Source: Paenibacillus radicis (ex Gao et al. 2016)
GTDB taxonomy: Bacteria > Bacillota > Bacilli > Paenibacillales > Paenibacillaceae
Reading direction: 5' to 3'
Assembly: GCF_014641555.1 (NCBI RefSeq)
Contig: NZ_BMHY01000004.1
Location: 248,001 to 312,000 of the forward strand
DNA: 64,000 nucleotides
Positions 24,297 through 34,677 of the stretch are shown in pieces. Positions within the stretch are counted from its first letter, which is position 1. Each line of letters opens with the position of its first letter. Made by a program: the position numbers and the translations under genes. The notes under the pieces were generated by a model, which was given only the letters and a program-made list of their open reading frames with translations, was not told where the DNA came from and searched no databases.

Positions 24297-24503
24297 ATGG
24301 AAGAAGAATTGATCCTGAGAAATCATTTGAAAGAAGCAAGGGCAGAGAAAAACTTATCACAAGCACAGCTTGCCAAGTTAGTCGGTGTTTCCCGGAATAC
24401 CATTAGTTCCATAGAGACAGGACAATTTAATCCAACAGCAAAGCTGGCCTTAATTCTTTGTATTGCGTTGGATAAAAAGTTTGAAGAGCTTTTTTATTTC
24501 TGA
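24297..24503 (+). CDS. small Xre/Cro-type regulator
   Basis: 68 residues, essentially one helix-turn-helix: LKEARAEKNLSQAQLAKLVGVSRNTISSIETGQFNPT followed by KLALILCIALDKKFEELFYF. It starts 4 bases after the membrane protein gene, a constant pairing in Firmicutes in which the partner may modulate the regulator. It likely acts on the TTGGCAT repeats in the shared promoter. Confidence 0.92.
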   Translation: MEEELILRNHLKEARAEKNLSQAQLAKLVGVSRNTISSIETGQFNPTAKLALILCIALDKKFEELFYF

Positions 24504-24535
24504 TTGTTATTCTGATAACATATGGAGGTTTGGAG

Positions 24536-25021
24536 ATGGATATTGGGAATCTACTGGAGAGCGTAAAGGATGCAAATCTATTTATTCAATTAGGGGCTGT
24601 ATTTTTGGTTTCGCTCGTCCCTTTTCTGGAAGGCTATGTTGCGGCCCCGGTCGGCATTATATTGGGTTTTCCGGCCGTTCCGACGATTATAGCTGCATCG
24701 CTTGGAAATTGGGTTTCGATTATGGCGATTGTTGTGTTGTTCGATAAGCTGCGTCAGCGGCGAAATGCGAAACAGAAGGACGGGGGCCCCAGCAAGAGAA
24801 TGGAGACTGCACGCAAGTTTTTCAATAAATACGGCGTACCGGGTGTAGCTTTTATCGGACCTCTCACTTTTGGCCATCATATTGGCGTATTTATTTCGCT
24901 GGTATCGGGAGCAACTAGACGTTATGTGACATTGTGGATGACTATCGGTGTGTTGGCCTGGACGATCGCTGCAGGCCTGCTAGCAACTGCGGGTATTGAT
25001 ATTGTAGGCCGTTTGCGATAA
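24536..25021 (+). CDS. small multidrug export (Sm_multidrug_ex) family membrane protein
   Basis: 161 residues with four membrane helices. Family landmarks are LVSLVPFLEGYVAAPVGIILG and KYGVPGVAFIGPLTFGHHIGVFISLVSGA. The name of the family is historical and its transport role is poorly shown. TGGAGG 7 bases before ATG 24536 fixes the start. It may be co-transcribed with the Xre pair (32-base gap). Confidence 0.85.
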   Translation: MDIGNLLESVKDANLFIQLGAVFLVSLVPFLEGYVAAPVGIILGFPAVPTIIAASLGNWVSIMAIVVLFDKLRQRRNAKQKDGGPSKRMETARKFFNKYGVPGVAFIGPLTFGHHIGVFISLVSGATRRYVTLWMTIGVLAWTIAAGLLATAGIDIVGRLR

Positions 25022-25034
25022 AAAATATCGAGAG

Positions 25035-25068
25035 AACCTTGTGCTTGGTGCGCACAAGGTTTTTTTTG
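25035..25068 (+). terminator. Rho-independent terminator
   Basis: AACCTTGTGC (25035-25044) pairs with GCACAAGGTT (25052-25061), followed by a T run. Confidence 0.88.
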
Positions 25069-25192
25069 ACGTCAATAGGTTGAGAACAATTTCACTTAAA
25101 TTCTACCTATTTTTTAACTTCCCGCGCCTTTATTATGTATGAATAAGCAGCAGAATATGAGGAAGCGACAAGATAAGAAAGGTGATGTTGGC

Positions 25193-25642
25193 ATGATATA
25201 TGGCAATACAAAATGTGCAATGGAATATGCTCAACGAGGCGCTATTGACGAATGGATTCAATTATTTTTAAGAAATGATGGAGATAATATGGCTCTTGCA
25301 GATGGATTATTACAAGAGAAAAGATACTATATAGGTCCGATCCGTGCGGATATATCAGAGTTTGGAATTGAAGAAGGTGCCCCGTCCTATTTGACAAAAG
25401 CGAATGATATAGAGTGGTTTTTTCATAAGGTTGATAAAATAAAGGAGGTTTATGGGGAGTGGGATATCCCGCCTCTCATTGTTAATTACTCAAATGGCAA
25501 ATATGAGATCAATGATGGACGCCATCGGAATGAAGCCTTGCGCCAAATGAAAATAAAGCATACACCAGTTATTTTTTGGACGAGCTCTGAAGCGGATCAT
25601 CATTATATCGCAAATCTGATGTTACAAAATCCTCGCATTTGA
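25193..25642 (+). CDS. ParB/sulfiredoxin-fold domain protein
   Basis: About 149 residues. The core is DIPPLIVNYSNGKYEINDGRHRNEALRQMKIKHTPVIFW, the GxHRxxA motif of ParB/Srx nucleases (here DGRHRNEAL). No DNA-binding helix-turn-helix follows, so it is not a partition protein. Similar solitary proteins occur in Firmicutes with unknown role. AAGGTGA precedes ATG 25193; an upstream ATG at 25139 has no ribosome site. Confidence 0.75.
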   Translation: MIYGNTKCAMEYAQRGAIDEWIQLFLRNDGDNMALADGLLQEKRYYIGPIRADISEFGIEEGAPSYLTKANDIEWFFHKVDKIKEVYGEWDIPPLIVNYSNGKYEINDGRHRNEALRQMKIKHTPVIFWTSSEADHHYIANLMLQNPRI

Positions 25643-25716
25643 TTGCGGGATTTTTGCATGTGTATAGATAAATGAGAAAATGCTGTTTGAAGTAGTCACA
25701 GTATCTACTTAATTAC

Positions 25717-25760
25717 TGTGATTGCAATCACATCGGGTGCACCTCTGCGGCTCGTATACT
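25717..25760 (+). promoter_or_regulatory. Crp/Fnr-type operator in class II position before hmp
   Basis: The perfect palindrome TGTGATTGCAATCACA (25717-25732) matches TGTGA-N6-TCACA. A -10 TATACT at 25755-25760 puts the transcription start near 25767, so the site is centred at about -42, where activators contact RNA polymerase. An outer repeat TCACAGT (25696-25702) / ACTGTGA (25715-25721) overlaps it. Confidence 0.7.
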
Positions 25761-25800
25761 GGAGTCAAATCCAAACATGCTGAAAGAGGGGAATACATCT

Positions 25801-27018
25801 ATGTTAAGCCAATCGACGATTGCGATTATCAAATCGACTGTTCCTGTTCTGGAGATTCACGGCGTAGCCATCACAAAGCGTTTTTACGAGATGCTGTTCG
25901 AGAATCATCCAGAGTTGCTTCATATATTCAATCATGCCAACCAAAAACAAGGCAAACAGCAAACAGCACTTGCGAACGCGGTTTACGCAGCTGCGGCTAA
26001 CATCGACAAGCTGGAGTCAATTCTTCCAGTAGTTAAAGGAATCGCACATAAGCACCGGAGTCTTGGCGTGAAGCCGGAGCACTATCCAATCGTTGGCCAA
26101 CATTTGCTGGCTGCCATTAAAGAAGTGCTAGGTGATGCCGCAACAGATGAAATTATTCAGGCATGGGCGGATGCATACGGCGTAATAGCCAGTGTATTCA
26201 TCGACGTTGAAAAGGAAATGTATGTAGATGCGGCAACACAAAATGGAGGATGGGAAGGGTTTCGTCTCTTCAAAGTGAAGCGTAAAGTAATCGAGAGCGA
26301 GGTCATAACTTCCTTCTATCTGGTTCCAGAAGACGGCGGCCCTATTGCCACATTCGAGCCTGGCCAGTATCTAAGTATGAAGATAGACATTCCGGGAGAA
26401 GAGCATTCACATATCCGCCAATACAGCTTGTCAAGTATACCGGGTCTGCCTTTCTACCGTGTATCCATCAAAAGAGAAGATGGGATGAGCGACAGGCCTG
26501 ACGGCCGGGTATCCGTCTACCTGCATAAGACGATTCAACCGGGAGATGTGCTTCATATATCCGCCCCAGCAGGCGACTTTAAGCTGCATCAGAATGATTC
26601 CCGTCCAGTTGTGCTTATAAGCGGCGGCGTTGGCCTTACGCCAATGGTCAGTATGCTTCGCACCCTAGCGGATACGAAAACAAACCGTGCTGTAACGTTC
26701 ATCCATGCCGCGCAGCACAGCGGCGTCCACGCATTGAAAGCAGAGGTGGAAGAGTTGGTTAGCCAGCACCCGGACTATTCGGCGCATTGGATATACAATA
26801 AACCGTCTGATGAGGATCGAGAGTCGAAAGCTTTTCATAAAGAAGGCTACATCGATCTGCCATGGCTGCGGGAGATTGTTCCTGTAAAAGATGCAAAATT
26901 CTATTTCTGCGGCCCGCTGCCATTTATGAAAACCGTCAATAAAGCACTGAAGGATTGGGAGATTCCATCTGAAGACATCCATTTCGAATTTTTCGGTCCG
27001 GCAGGGGCGCTGGACTAA
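25801..27018 (+). CDS. hmp: flavohaemoglobin (nitric oxide dioxygenase)
   Basis: 405 residues. The globin domain (1-140) has ITKRFYEMLFENHPELLHIFN and the proximal His region IAHKHRSLGVKPEHYPIVGQHLL. The FAD domain has IRQYSLSSIPG, and the NAD domain has VVLISGGVGLTPMVSML and FYFCGPLPFM. It turns NO into nitrate. GAGGGG before ATG 25801 fixes the start. It is convergent with a Crp/Fnr-family gene and has a Crp/Fnr-type site at its promoter, so the neighbour is the likely activator. Confidence 0.96.
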   Translation: MLSQSTIAIIKSTVPVLEIHGVAITKRFYEMLFENHPELLHIFNHANQKQGKQQTALANAVYAAAANIDKLESILPVVKGIAHKHRSLGVKPEHYPIVGQHLLAAIKEVLGDAATDEIIQAWADAYGVIASVFIDVEKEMYVDAATQNGGWEGFRLFKVKRKVIESEVITSFYLVPEDGGPIATFEPGQYLSMKIDIPGEEHSHIRQYSLSSIPGLPFYRVSIKREDGMSDRPDGRVSVYLHKTIQPGDVLHISAPAGDFKLHQNDSRPVVLISGGVGLTPMVSMLRTLADTKTNRAVTFIHAAQHSGVHALKAEVEELVSQHPDYSAHWIYNKPSDEDRESKAFHKEGYIDLPWLREIVPVKDAKFYFCGPLPFMKTVNKALKDWEIPSEDIHFEFFGPAGALD

Positions 27019-27024
27019 ATCGTT

Positions 27025-27531
27025 TTATACGTCTGGCTGCTGCGCGCGCAGCAGCCGATTCACAGTCTCGCGGCGTAAGCCGATGAGCTGGCCAATCTCA
27101 TCTTGAGTCAACACGTCACTCAATGAAGCCGGTTCAATATAGACGCGAAACCATGCTTGCAGCTTCTGCAGTTTGAGAGCTGGAGTTAATTGGGTGAGCT
27201 GATCGATGCGCTGCTGCATCGTACGCAGCTTGTCCTGCAGCAGCAACGCGATATCCCGGTAGCGTTCCGGATGTTCTTGCAGCTGCTGATACCATTCAGA
27301 TGCAGAAATCACTTCGATCTCTGAAGCAACCAGAGCGATAGCCGTGCCGAAGTAGGGATTTGGGCTGACTAGGGAATGGTGGGGAATCCTCTCATTAGGT
27401 GTAATGATGTTGACAATAAAAGGCGTTCCATCTGCATGGATGCGAACAATCTTAAGCAGGCCGGACTTCAGATGGAAGAGCGGGCCTGATTCACCTTGGC
27501 GAAACAATACTTCACCTTTATTCAATTGCAT
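27025..27531 (-). CDS. short Crp/Fnr-family regulator
   Basis: 168 residues, shorter than the usual 220-230. It begins inside the cNMP-binding fold (LNKGEVLFRQGESGPLFHLKSGLLKIVRI), has the long dimer helix (YRDIALLLQDKLRTMQQRIDQL) and ends right after the recognition helix LTQDEIGQLIGLRRETVNRLLRAQ, without the usual wing strands. No cysteine cluster is present, so oxygen is not sensed through Fe-S as in Fnr. GAAGGAG precedes ATG 27531. It lies tail to tail with hmp and probably controls it. Confidence 0.85.
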   Translation of the reverse strand: MQLNKGEVLFRQGESGPLFHLKSGLLKIVRIHADGTPFIVNIITPNERIPHHSLVSPNPYFGTAIALVASEIEVISASEWYQQLQEHPERYRDIALLLQDKLRTMQQRIDQLTQLTPALKLQKLQAWFRVYIEPASLSDVLTQDEIGQLIGLRRETVNRLLRAQQPDV

Positions 27532-27726
27532 GACGAGACTCCTTCGTAAGTAGAAACATAGTGAATCAAATATATCAATAGCTGGCGCTGAACTTCAACC
27601 TCTTTATTCCAAAGCAGGTTGGAGTTTTTTGCACGAATGCCGAGTATAGTTTATTATGCAGAAAAATTAATGGGGTTAATGATCAGATCGGAGGAGCTGG
27701 GGGGAGAGAGAGCTGAAGTTGGACGT

Positions 27727-27771
27727 TAAAAAAGGTGACCCGACCTGCTCTGAAAATAAGAAGCCGGGTCA
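27727..27771 (-). terminator. Rho-independent terminator of the Mn catalase gene
   Basis: GTGACCCG pairs with CGGGTCAC. On the minus strand the stem is followed by TTTTTT. Confidence 0.8.
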
Positions 27772-27782
27772 CAAAGCACAAG

Positions 27783-28637
27783 TTATCTCAGCATATCCGC
27801 TGTACCGGGGCTATGCTCATTCGGCATGTCTGGAAGCTGAGGTACAGGAAAGCCATTAGGGGGAGGTGTGACGGATAGCTGTCCGCTATTGCGGCTTGGA
27901 CTTTCACCTTGGAAGATCTCAGCGATACGAGTCTCGTCTAATCTGAAATTGAATTGAGCATTATGATATCCTAAATCGACGTACTTACGGCACTCCGGGT
28001 ATTTGTTAATATCATAATTCGGTACAGGAAACGTTTTGCCCCAGTCGACTCCTAGTGTTTCAAGCGCTTTGGCAAAAGCATTCTGATGCGCATTGTCCCG
28101 AACGATGAGGAAACCCAACGTTTCCCTGAACGTTTTGTTAGAGCTCATTTCATAAATCCTCGATTTTTGCAGGACGCCTGTTGATTCTAGGACAACATTG
28201 TTCAACAAATCTGCTATCAAGTTACCGTGACTGTAAACATAGGAGCCAGTCCAGGGATTGCCGCCTGCATCAACCGGCAGAGAGCTCTTCGCTCCCATAA
28301 TATAATGATGGGGGTTCGCATGCTTAACTGCCTCGTCAATCGGAGCAGCATCTACACCCGCATTGCCCGGAACGTCTAACCCTGAATCGTTCAAGAGCTG
28401 ATTAATCGTACTTTGTACAAGCTCCACATGAGCGATCTCTTCCAAGAACACCCCGCGAATAAGATCGCGAAATTGCTTTTCTTTTCCTCTGAAATTGGAG
28501 CTTTGGAAAAAGTATTGCATCATGGTCCGCATTTCGCCAAATTGTCCGCCAAGCGCCTCCTGAAGCACCTTAGCCGCGGCTGGATCCGGCTTGTCCGGTT
28601 GAATAATGTTAATCAATTCTTCTTTGTAATAATACAT
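27783..28637 (-). CDS. manganese catalase
   Basis: About 284 residues. MYYYKEELINIIQPDKPDPAAAK at the N-terminus, ALGGQFGEMRTMMQYFFQS and FLEEIAHVELVQSTINQLL supply the Glu/His ligands of the dimanganese site; IVRDNAHQNAFAKALETLG supplies the second set. The long C-terminal tail rich in Pro/Gly (TPPPNGFPVPQLPDMP) is typical of the spore-coat-linked or cytosolic Mn catalases of Bacillales. AAAAGGAGGAACACC precedes ATG 28637; a longer frame to 28697 is unsupported. It breaks down hydrogen peroxide. Confidence 0.95.
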   Translation of the reverse strand: MYYYKEELINIIQPDKPDPAAAKVLQEALGGQFGEMRTMMQYFFQSSNFRGKEKQFRDLIRGVFLEEIAHVELVQSTINQLLNDSGLDVPGNAGVDAAPIDEAVKHANPHHYIMGAKSSLPVDAGGNPWTGSYVYSHGNLIADLLNNVVLESTGVLQKSRIYEMSSNKTFRETLGFLIVRDNAHQNAFAKALETLGVDWGKTFPVPNYDINKYPECRKYVDLGYHNAQFNFRLDETRIAEIFQGESPSRNSGQLSVTPPPNGFPVPQLPDMPNEHSPGTADMLR

Positions 28638-28845
28638 GGTGTTCCTCCTTTTAGGTTTGAAGTCGATCAATAGCGGAGTCCTGAATGGAATCTCCATTAT
28701 GATCTGTAATTGGAGGAAAAATTAACACGAATTCGAGTTATATTCATGTGGAATAATAAGTAAAGAGTGCGACAAGAAATCATGGAAAATGAGGCTGTAT
28801 AGCGCAGACGTCGTATACATACGGAGGAGAAGGAAGGAACGAAGC

Positions 28846-28887
28846 ATGACAGAAAGGGGTACGAATCAAACTTTTATAATAACGTGA
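28846..28887 (+). other. 13-residue open frame with a strong ribosome site
   Basis: AAGGAAGG lies 8 bases before ATG 28846; the peptide MTERGTNQTFIIT ends at TGA 28885-28887. It may be the stump of a lost gene or a leader peptide. A hairpin follows 20 bases later. No family is recognised. Confidence 0.3.
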
Positions 28888-28904
28888 TGTGCCCAAAAAT
28901 CAAA

Positions 28905-28940
28905 AAAAGAACCTGAAAACACTCAGGTCCTTTAATTATT
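28905..28940. terminator. terminator-like hairpin
   Basis: AAAGAACCTGA (about 28907-28917) pairs with TCAGGTCCTTT (28923-28933). The longer T run is on the minus strand, so it may work in both directions. Confidence 0.6.
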
Positions 28941-29076
28941 GCGTATAAACAAACAGGATGATATAATCAGATTGCAATTTTATTAAGATAAATCAGGCAT
29001 AGTTATCGTATCTTACAATTTAATCTTAACATGCCGGTAACTTCGTGTCAAATGTTTTTCTCAATTTCATGGTTAG

Positions 29077-31683
<2,607 letters not shown>

Positions 31684-31690
31684 AAGCAGG

Positions 31691-31725
31691 ACAGCAGCGG
31701 ATCAGTGATCCGCTGCTGTTTTTTA
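31691..31725 (+). terminator. Rho-independent terminator after rph
   Basis: ACAGCAGCGGAT (31691-31702) pairs with ATCCGCTGCTGT (31708-31719), then TTTTTT. Confidence 0.92.
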
Positions 31726-31750
31726 TTGAAGTATCGGGCAGGATAATTTC

Positions 31751-32116
31751 ATGACTCTGCGAATATATACTATCAATTGTATGCATCTATCTCTGTGTTT
31801 CATGGCAGGAGTTGATATTCTGAGAGCCTTCATTAATTGGTTAAACCAAACTAGGATATGTTACTGCAATCAATGTAACACAGAAATTAATATTTACGCC
31901 TATAACTCTGGGGGATCATTAATATTATTCTGTGTAAACTGTAAGGAGTATTTTTATAGGGAAACAGAAGGCTCGCCCATAGTGAAATATATTGTGCCGG
32001 ATGGACTTCTGAACATATGGAAAATGATTCCGGATAATAGTGAATATACAGGCATACCAATTAGTCAAGCTTACGAACCCAAGTGGATTAAAATTCTCCG
32101 TAAGTTATTGCGATAA
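31751..32116 (+). CDS. small protein with a two-CxxC zinc ribbon
   Basis: 121 residues at most. CYCNQCNTEINIYAYN and LILFCVNCKEYFYRE form a likely four-cysteine zinc ribbon. The C-terminal half has no recognised motif. Starts at ATG 31751, 31784 or 31802 are possible; none has a good ribosome site, which lowers confidence that it is translated. No family name can be given. Confidence 0.5.
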   Translation: MTLRIYTINCMHLSLCFMAGVDILRAFINWLNQTRICYCNQCNTEINIYAYNSGGSLILFCVNCKEYFYRETEGSPIVKYIVPDGLLNIWKMIPDNSEYTGIPISQAYEPKWIKILRKLLR

Positions 32117-32151
32117 ATTAAAGCATTATGCAGCATGCTTGACTTAGACCC

Positions 32152-32676
32152 TACTCTAAGGAATTATTCGTCACGAATAAGACCGGTTACGCGGACGAGA
32201 TGAATACCCGTCCTCAGACTATCGGCTATGCACTCAATGATTCGCCAGTTGCACTTGCGACCTGGATGTATGAGAAGTTTCATGAGTGGACGGACAACGA
32301 TGGTCGTCCAGAGGATGCGCTGACCCGCGAGCAAATGCTGAATGACATTTCGCTATACTGGTTCACCGGCACTGGCGCATCCGCTTCACGTTTGTACTGG
32401 GAAGGTGTGGGTGCCACCATTCAAGGTCCGGAGTTCTTCTCGTCTGCCCGCTCTGGCGGCTGCCGTATTACCGTGCCGATGGGCGCGAGCCTATTCCCGG
32501 CTGAGACCTACATCCCGCCGCGCGAATGGGCCGAGCAAGTGTGGGAGAATCTTTTCTACTGGAATCATGTAGAGGCAGGCGGACACTTCGCCGCGTTCGA
32601 GGAGCCGGATATATTCGCCCGCGAGATGGCCGAGGCGTTCCGCCAGTTTCGCTTAAGCAAAATTAATGTTGACTAG
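32152..32676 (+). pseudogene. C-terminal fragment of an epoxide-hydrolase-type alpha/beta hydrolase
   Basis: Homology to epoxide hydrolases begins near 32158 (KELFVTNKTGYADEMNTRPQTIGYAL) and runs through DSPVALATWMYEKFHEW, LTREQMLNDISLYWFTGTGASASRLYWE and a C-terminal FAAFEEPDIFAREMAEAFRQF, which contains the catalytic His area (GGHFAAFE). The first half with the nucleophile Asp and the HGWP motif is absent; intact proteins have about 380 residues. An ATG at 32200 gives a 158-residue frame, but it has no ribosome site. It is a 5'-deleted gene. Confidence 0.85.
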
Positions 32677-32710
32677 AACACTATTTGCTTTATACTGGTA
32701 ACAAATAGTG
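32669..32710 (+). promoter_or_regulatory. promoter of the structured RNA, flanked by a palindromic operator
   Basis: TTGACT (32669-32674), 16 bp, TATACT (32691-32696). CACTATTTG (32679-32687) and CAAATAGTG (32702-32710) are perfect inverted arms 14 bp apart, embracing the -10. A repressor bound there would block transcription. Confidence 0.65.
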
Positions 32711-32981
32711 GAATGGTGGGATAAGTGCAGTGATGATGATGACGGTATTTCTGACGGAACTAAAAGGTTAATTAACCTAATAAGTACATGAGCGTGATAG
32801 GGGCACTCTGCTTATTTAAGTAGAGATAGATTTGCTATGTCATCGTTTATGTACTCCGTCATGAACCGATATCATCATCACTGCTTTCGCATGGAATGCT
32901 TGTTACAAGGTGTTGCCTTGTTTAGGCATTTCTTCGAATAGAAGCCGTGGGTGAACGATTGTTCATCTGCGGCTTCTTTTT
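32703..32981 (+). ncRNA. candidate structured noncoding RNA of about 280 nt
   Basis: There is no gene between 32677 and 33082, but the segment has a promoter at 32669-32696, a strong terminator at 32940-32981 and nested long-range stems. GCAGTGATGATGAT (32727-32740) pairs with 32871-32884; CGGT (32743-32746) with ACCG (32865-32868); TGACGG (32752-32757) with CCGTCA (32856-32861); AGTACAT (32783-32789) with ATGTACT (32849-32855). Inside are hairpins GGTTAATTAACC (32766-32777) and CTCTGCTT/AAGTAGAG (32806-32825). Downstream are ACAAGG/CCTTGT (32905-32921) closed by AATGC/GCATT. I could not match it to tmRNA, RNase P, SRP RNA, T-box or a riboswitch class I know. It could be a free RNA or an attenuator for the kinase gene at 33083. 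Confidence 0.6.
32940..32981 (+). terminator. Rho-independent terminator of the structured RNA
   Basis: AGAAGCCG (32940-32947) pairs with CGGCTTCT (32970-32977), with an inner TGAAC/GTTCA stem, followed by TTTT. Confidence 0.85.
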
Positions 32982-33082
32982 GTTTCCATTCACTATTTGA
33001 TTCATGCTAAGACAATCATGCAGTTAATTAATACTAGTCTATGACCCGCAACAATATAAAAAATAACATTGGGGGATTTTAA

Positions 33083-33592
33083 ATGGAAAAATCACCGATT
33101 TTTTTCGTAACAGGGGCAAGTGGTTCAGGTAAAACAACGGTTACTCCAGATTTATATAAAATATGTTCGGAATTTATTATTTTGGATGTAGATTCCTTAT
33201 ATGGTCCTGGTCTAGAGGATTGGGATGTGATAGCTAACTTATGGATACGCATAGCAAATCAAATGCTACTCAATCAAAAATTAACTATCGTTTGCGGTAC
33301 TTACATGCCGGCACAATTTGAAAATGCATATTTAAAAGAGAAGTTTACACCGTATTTCATTGGTTTGTTTTGTGATGATGAGACAAGAGAATATCGCTTG
33401 AAAAGGAGGGGATGGTCTGATGAAATGGTGCAGGATCACAAAGAGTTTAACAGTTGGATCATTCAGAATGCGGAAACAGCATTTGGTACCCCAATGCCTT
33501 TAATCAATACAAGTGTCGCTGAACCTAGCAAAGTTGCTGAAGATATTAAACATCATATTATGAGCATCATAGGCAGCAGTCAGCTGTTCTAA
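33083..33592 (+). CDS. small P-loop nucleotide/nucleoside kinase-like protein
   Basis: 169 residues. Walker A is FVTGASGSGKTTVTPDLY. ILDVDSLYG follows as a possible substrate/Mg segment, and TREYRLKRRGWSDEMVQDH forms the Arg lid. It is similar to adenylate-kinase-like and gluconate-kinase-like proteins of unknown substrate. A GGGGG site lies 9 bases before ATG 33083. It comes directly after the structured RNA's terminator, so it may be read by antitermination. Confidence 0.8.
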   Translation: MEKSPIFFVTGASGSGKTTVTPDLYKICSEFIILDVDSLYGPGLEDWDVIANLWIRIANQMLLNQKLTIVCGTYMPAQFENAYLKEKFTPYFIGLFCDDETREYRLKRRGWSDEMVQDHKEFNSWIIQNAETAFGTPMPLINTSVAEPSKVAEDIKHHIMSIIGSSQLF

Positions 33593-33643
33593 TTAGCTGT
33601 GGACCGAATCCACATTAATCTTTTATAAAAAGGAGTTAGAGCG

Positions 33644-34570
33644 ATGACAGCTTACAATAAACCGAATGTCGCCATCAACGATATTGAAAAAGTATTGCAG
33701 AATCATTTTGGACCAGGTGTGACTAAGATTACTCCACTGTTGGGCGGCAACTTGAGCAGCGTGTTTTCTTGCATGCTCGAAGAAAAAGGTTATGTAGTGA
33801 AATTCAGTGATTTAGAAGGAGCGTATGAGACGGAGCACTATGTATCGAAATTGCTGTCGGGACAGGGCATCCCTTTTCCTAAAAGTTTGGCGCTCGGAAA
33901 AATGGGCCAGTTCACCTATTCGATTATGGAGCGGGTAGAGGGGCGCAACCTATCTGATTGCACACTAGAGGAACAAAACCGCCAGTTGCCGGAGATTATA
34001 GACATCTTGACTAGAATGGCTGCAACGGATGTTGGAGCAACTAGAGGCTATGGCTGGATCGGGGCTGACGGTAACGGTTCCCATGCATCTTGGAAGGATT
34101 TCGTCGTTGCCGTAAATGCGGAAGATCAGACGGGGACGTTCTGGGAGAACTGGCACGAACTCTTCAGTACTTCTTGCTTGGAGAGAGACGTTTACGAAGA
34201 GATCTATGGCCGTTTAATGAACTACGTATCCTATAATGAAGCAAATAGAGGTTTTATACATGGAGATTTTCACCAGTGGAATATCTTGTCCGACGGAACA
34301 CGGATTACCGGGATCATTGACGGGAATTGCATGTATGGCGATTCTCTCATAGACCTTGCCATTCTCGATCGGCATATGCCAAGGAGTGGAGTTGTTGAGG
34401 CATATCAGAGCTATCAAGAGAAAGGCGAAATGGTGATCCCTAATTTTAAGGAACGGTTAATGGGCGCCTATTATTTTAAAGGTCTCGACGGACTTCGTTT
34501 TTACGCGAAGATGGGAATGAGAGATGCCTACGTGGGCACTCGGCATTTTCTTTTAAATTTGAAAGCTTAG
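33644..34570 (+). CDS. hygromycin/aminoglycoside phosphotransferase-like kinase
   Basis: 308 residues. APH catalytic loop GFIHGDFHQWNILSDGTRITGIIDG (HGDFHxxN and the IDG metal site), N-lobe GGNLSSVFSC and VVKFS lysine, and PFPKSLALGKMGQFTYSIMERVEGRNL as the hinge. It resembles hygromycin-B-kinase-like and macrolide-kinase-like proteins. The substrate is not readable from sequence. AAGGAG lies before ATG 33644. It may form a two-gene unit with the small kinase 51 bases upstream. Confidence 0.85.
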   Translation: MTAYNKPNVAINDIEKVLQNHFGPGVTKITPLLGGNLSSVFSCMLEEKGYVVKFSDLEGAYETEHYVSKLLSGQGIPFPKSLALGKMGQFTYSIMERVEGRNLSDCTLEEQNRQLPEIIDILTRMAATDVGATRGYGWIGADGNGSHASWKDFVVAVNAEDQTGTFWENWHELFSTSCLERDVYEEIYGRLMNYVSYNEANRGFIHGDFHQWNILSDGTRITGIIDGNCMYGDSLIDLAILDRHMPRSGVVEAYQSYQEKGEMVIPNFKERLMGAYYFKGLDGLRFYAKMGMRDAYVGTRHFLLNLKA

Positions 34571-34597
34571 TAGCGAATAACACTGCGAAATAAAATG

Positions 34598-34641
34598 AAA
34601 CTGCACTTTCTAGTTAGACGACTAGAAGGTGCAGTTTTTTT
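34598..34641 (+). terminator. Rho-independent terminator
   Basis: CTGCAC (34601-34606) and CTAGT (34610-34614) pair with ACTAG (34621-34625) and GTGCAG (34629-34634), then a T run. Confidence 0.85.
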
Positions 34642-34677
34642 GGTTCTCAACCTGTAATTACCGATGTGCTGTTCGTT

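Noticed and set aside
32669-32985. tmRNA, RNase P RNA, SRP RNA, T-box or known riboswitch
   Set aside because: None of the conserved core sequences I know for these classes are present.
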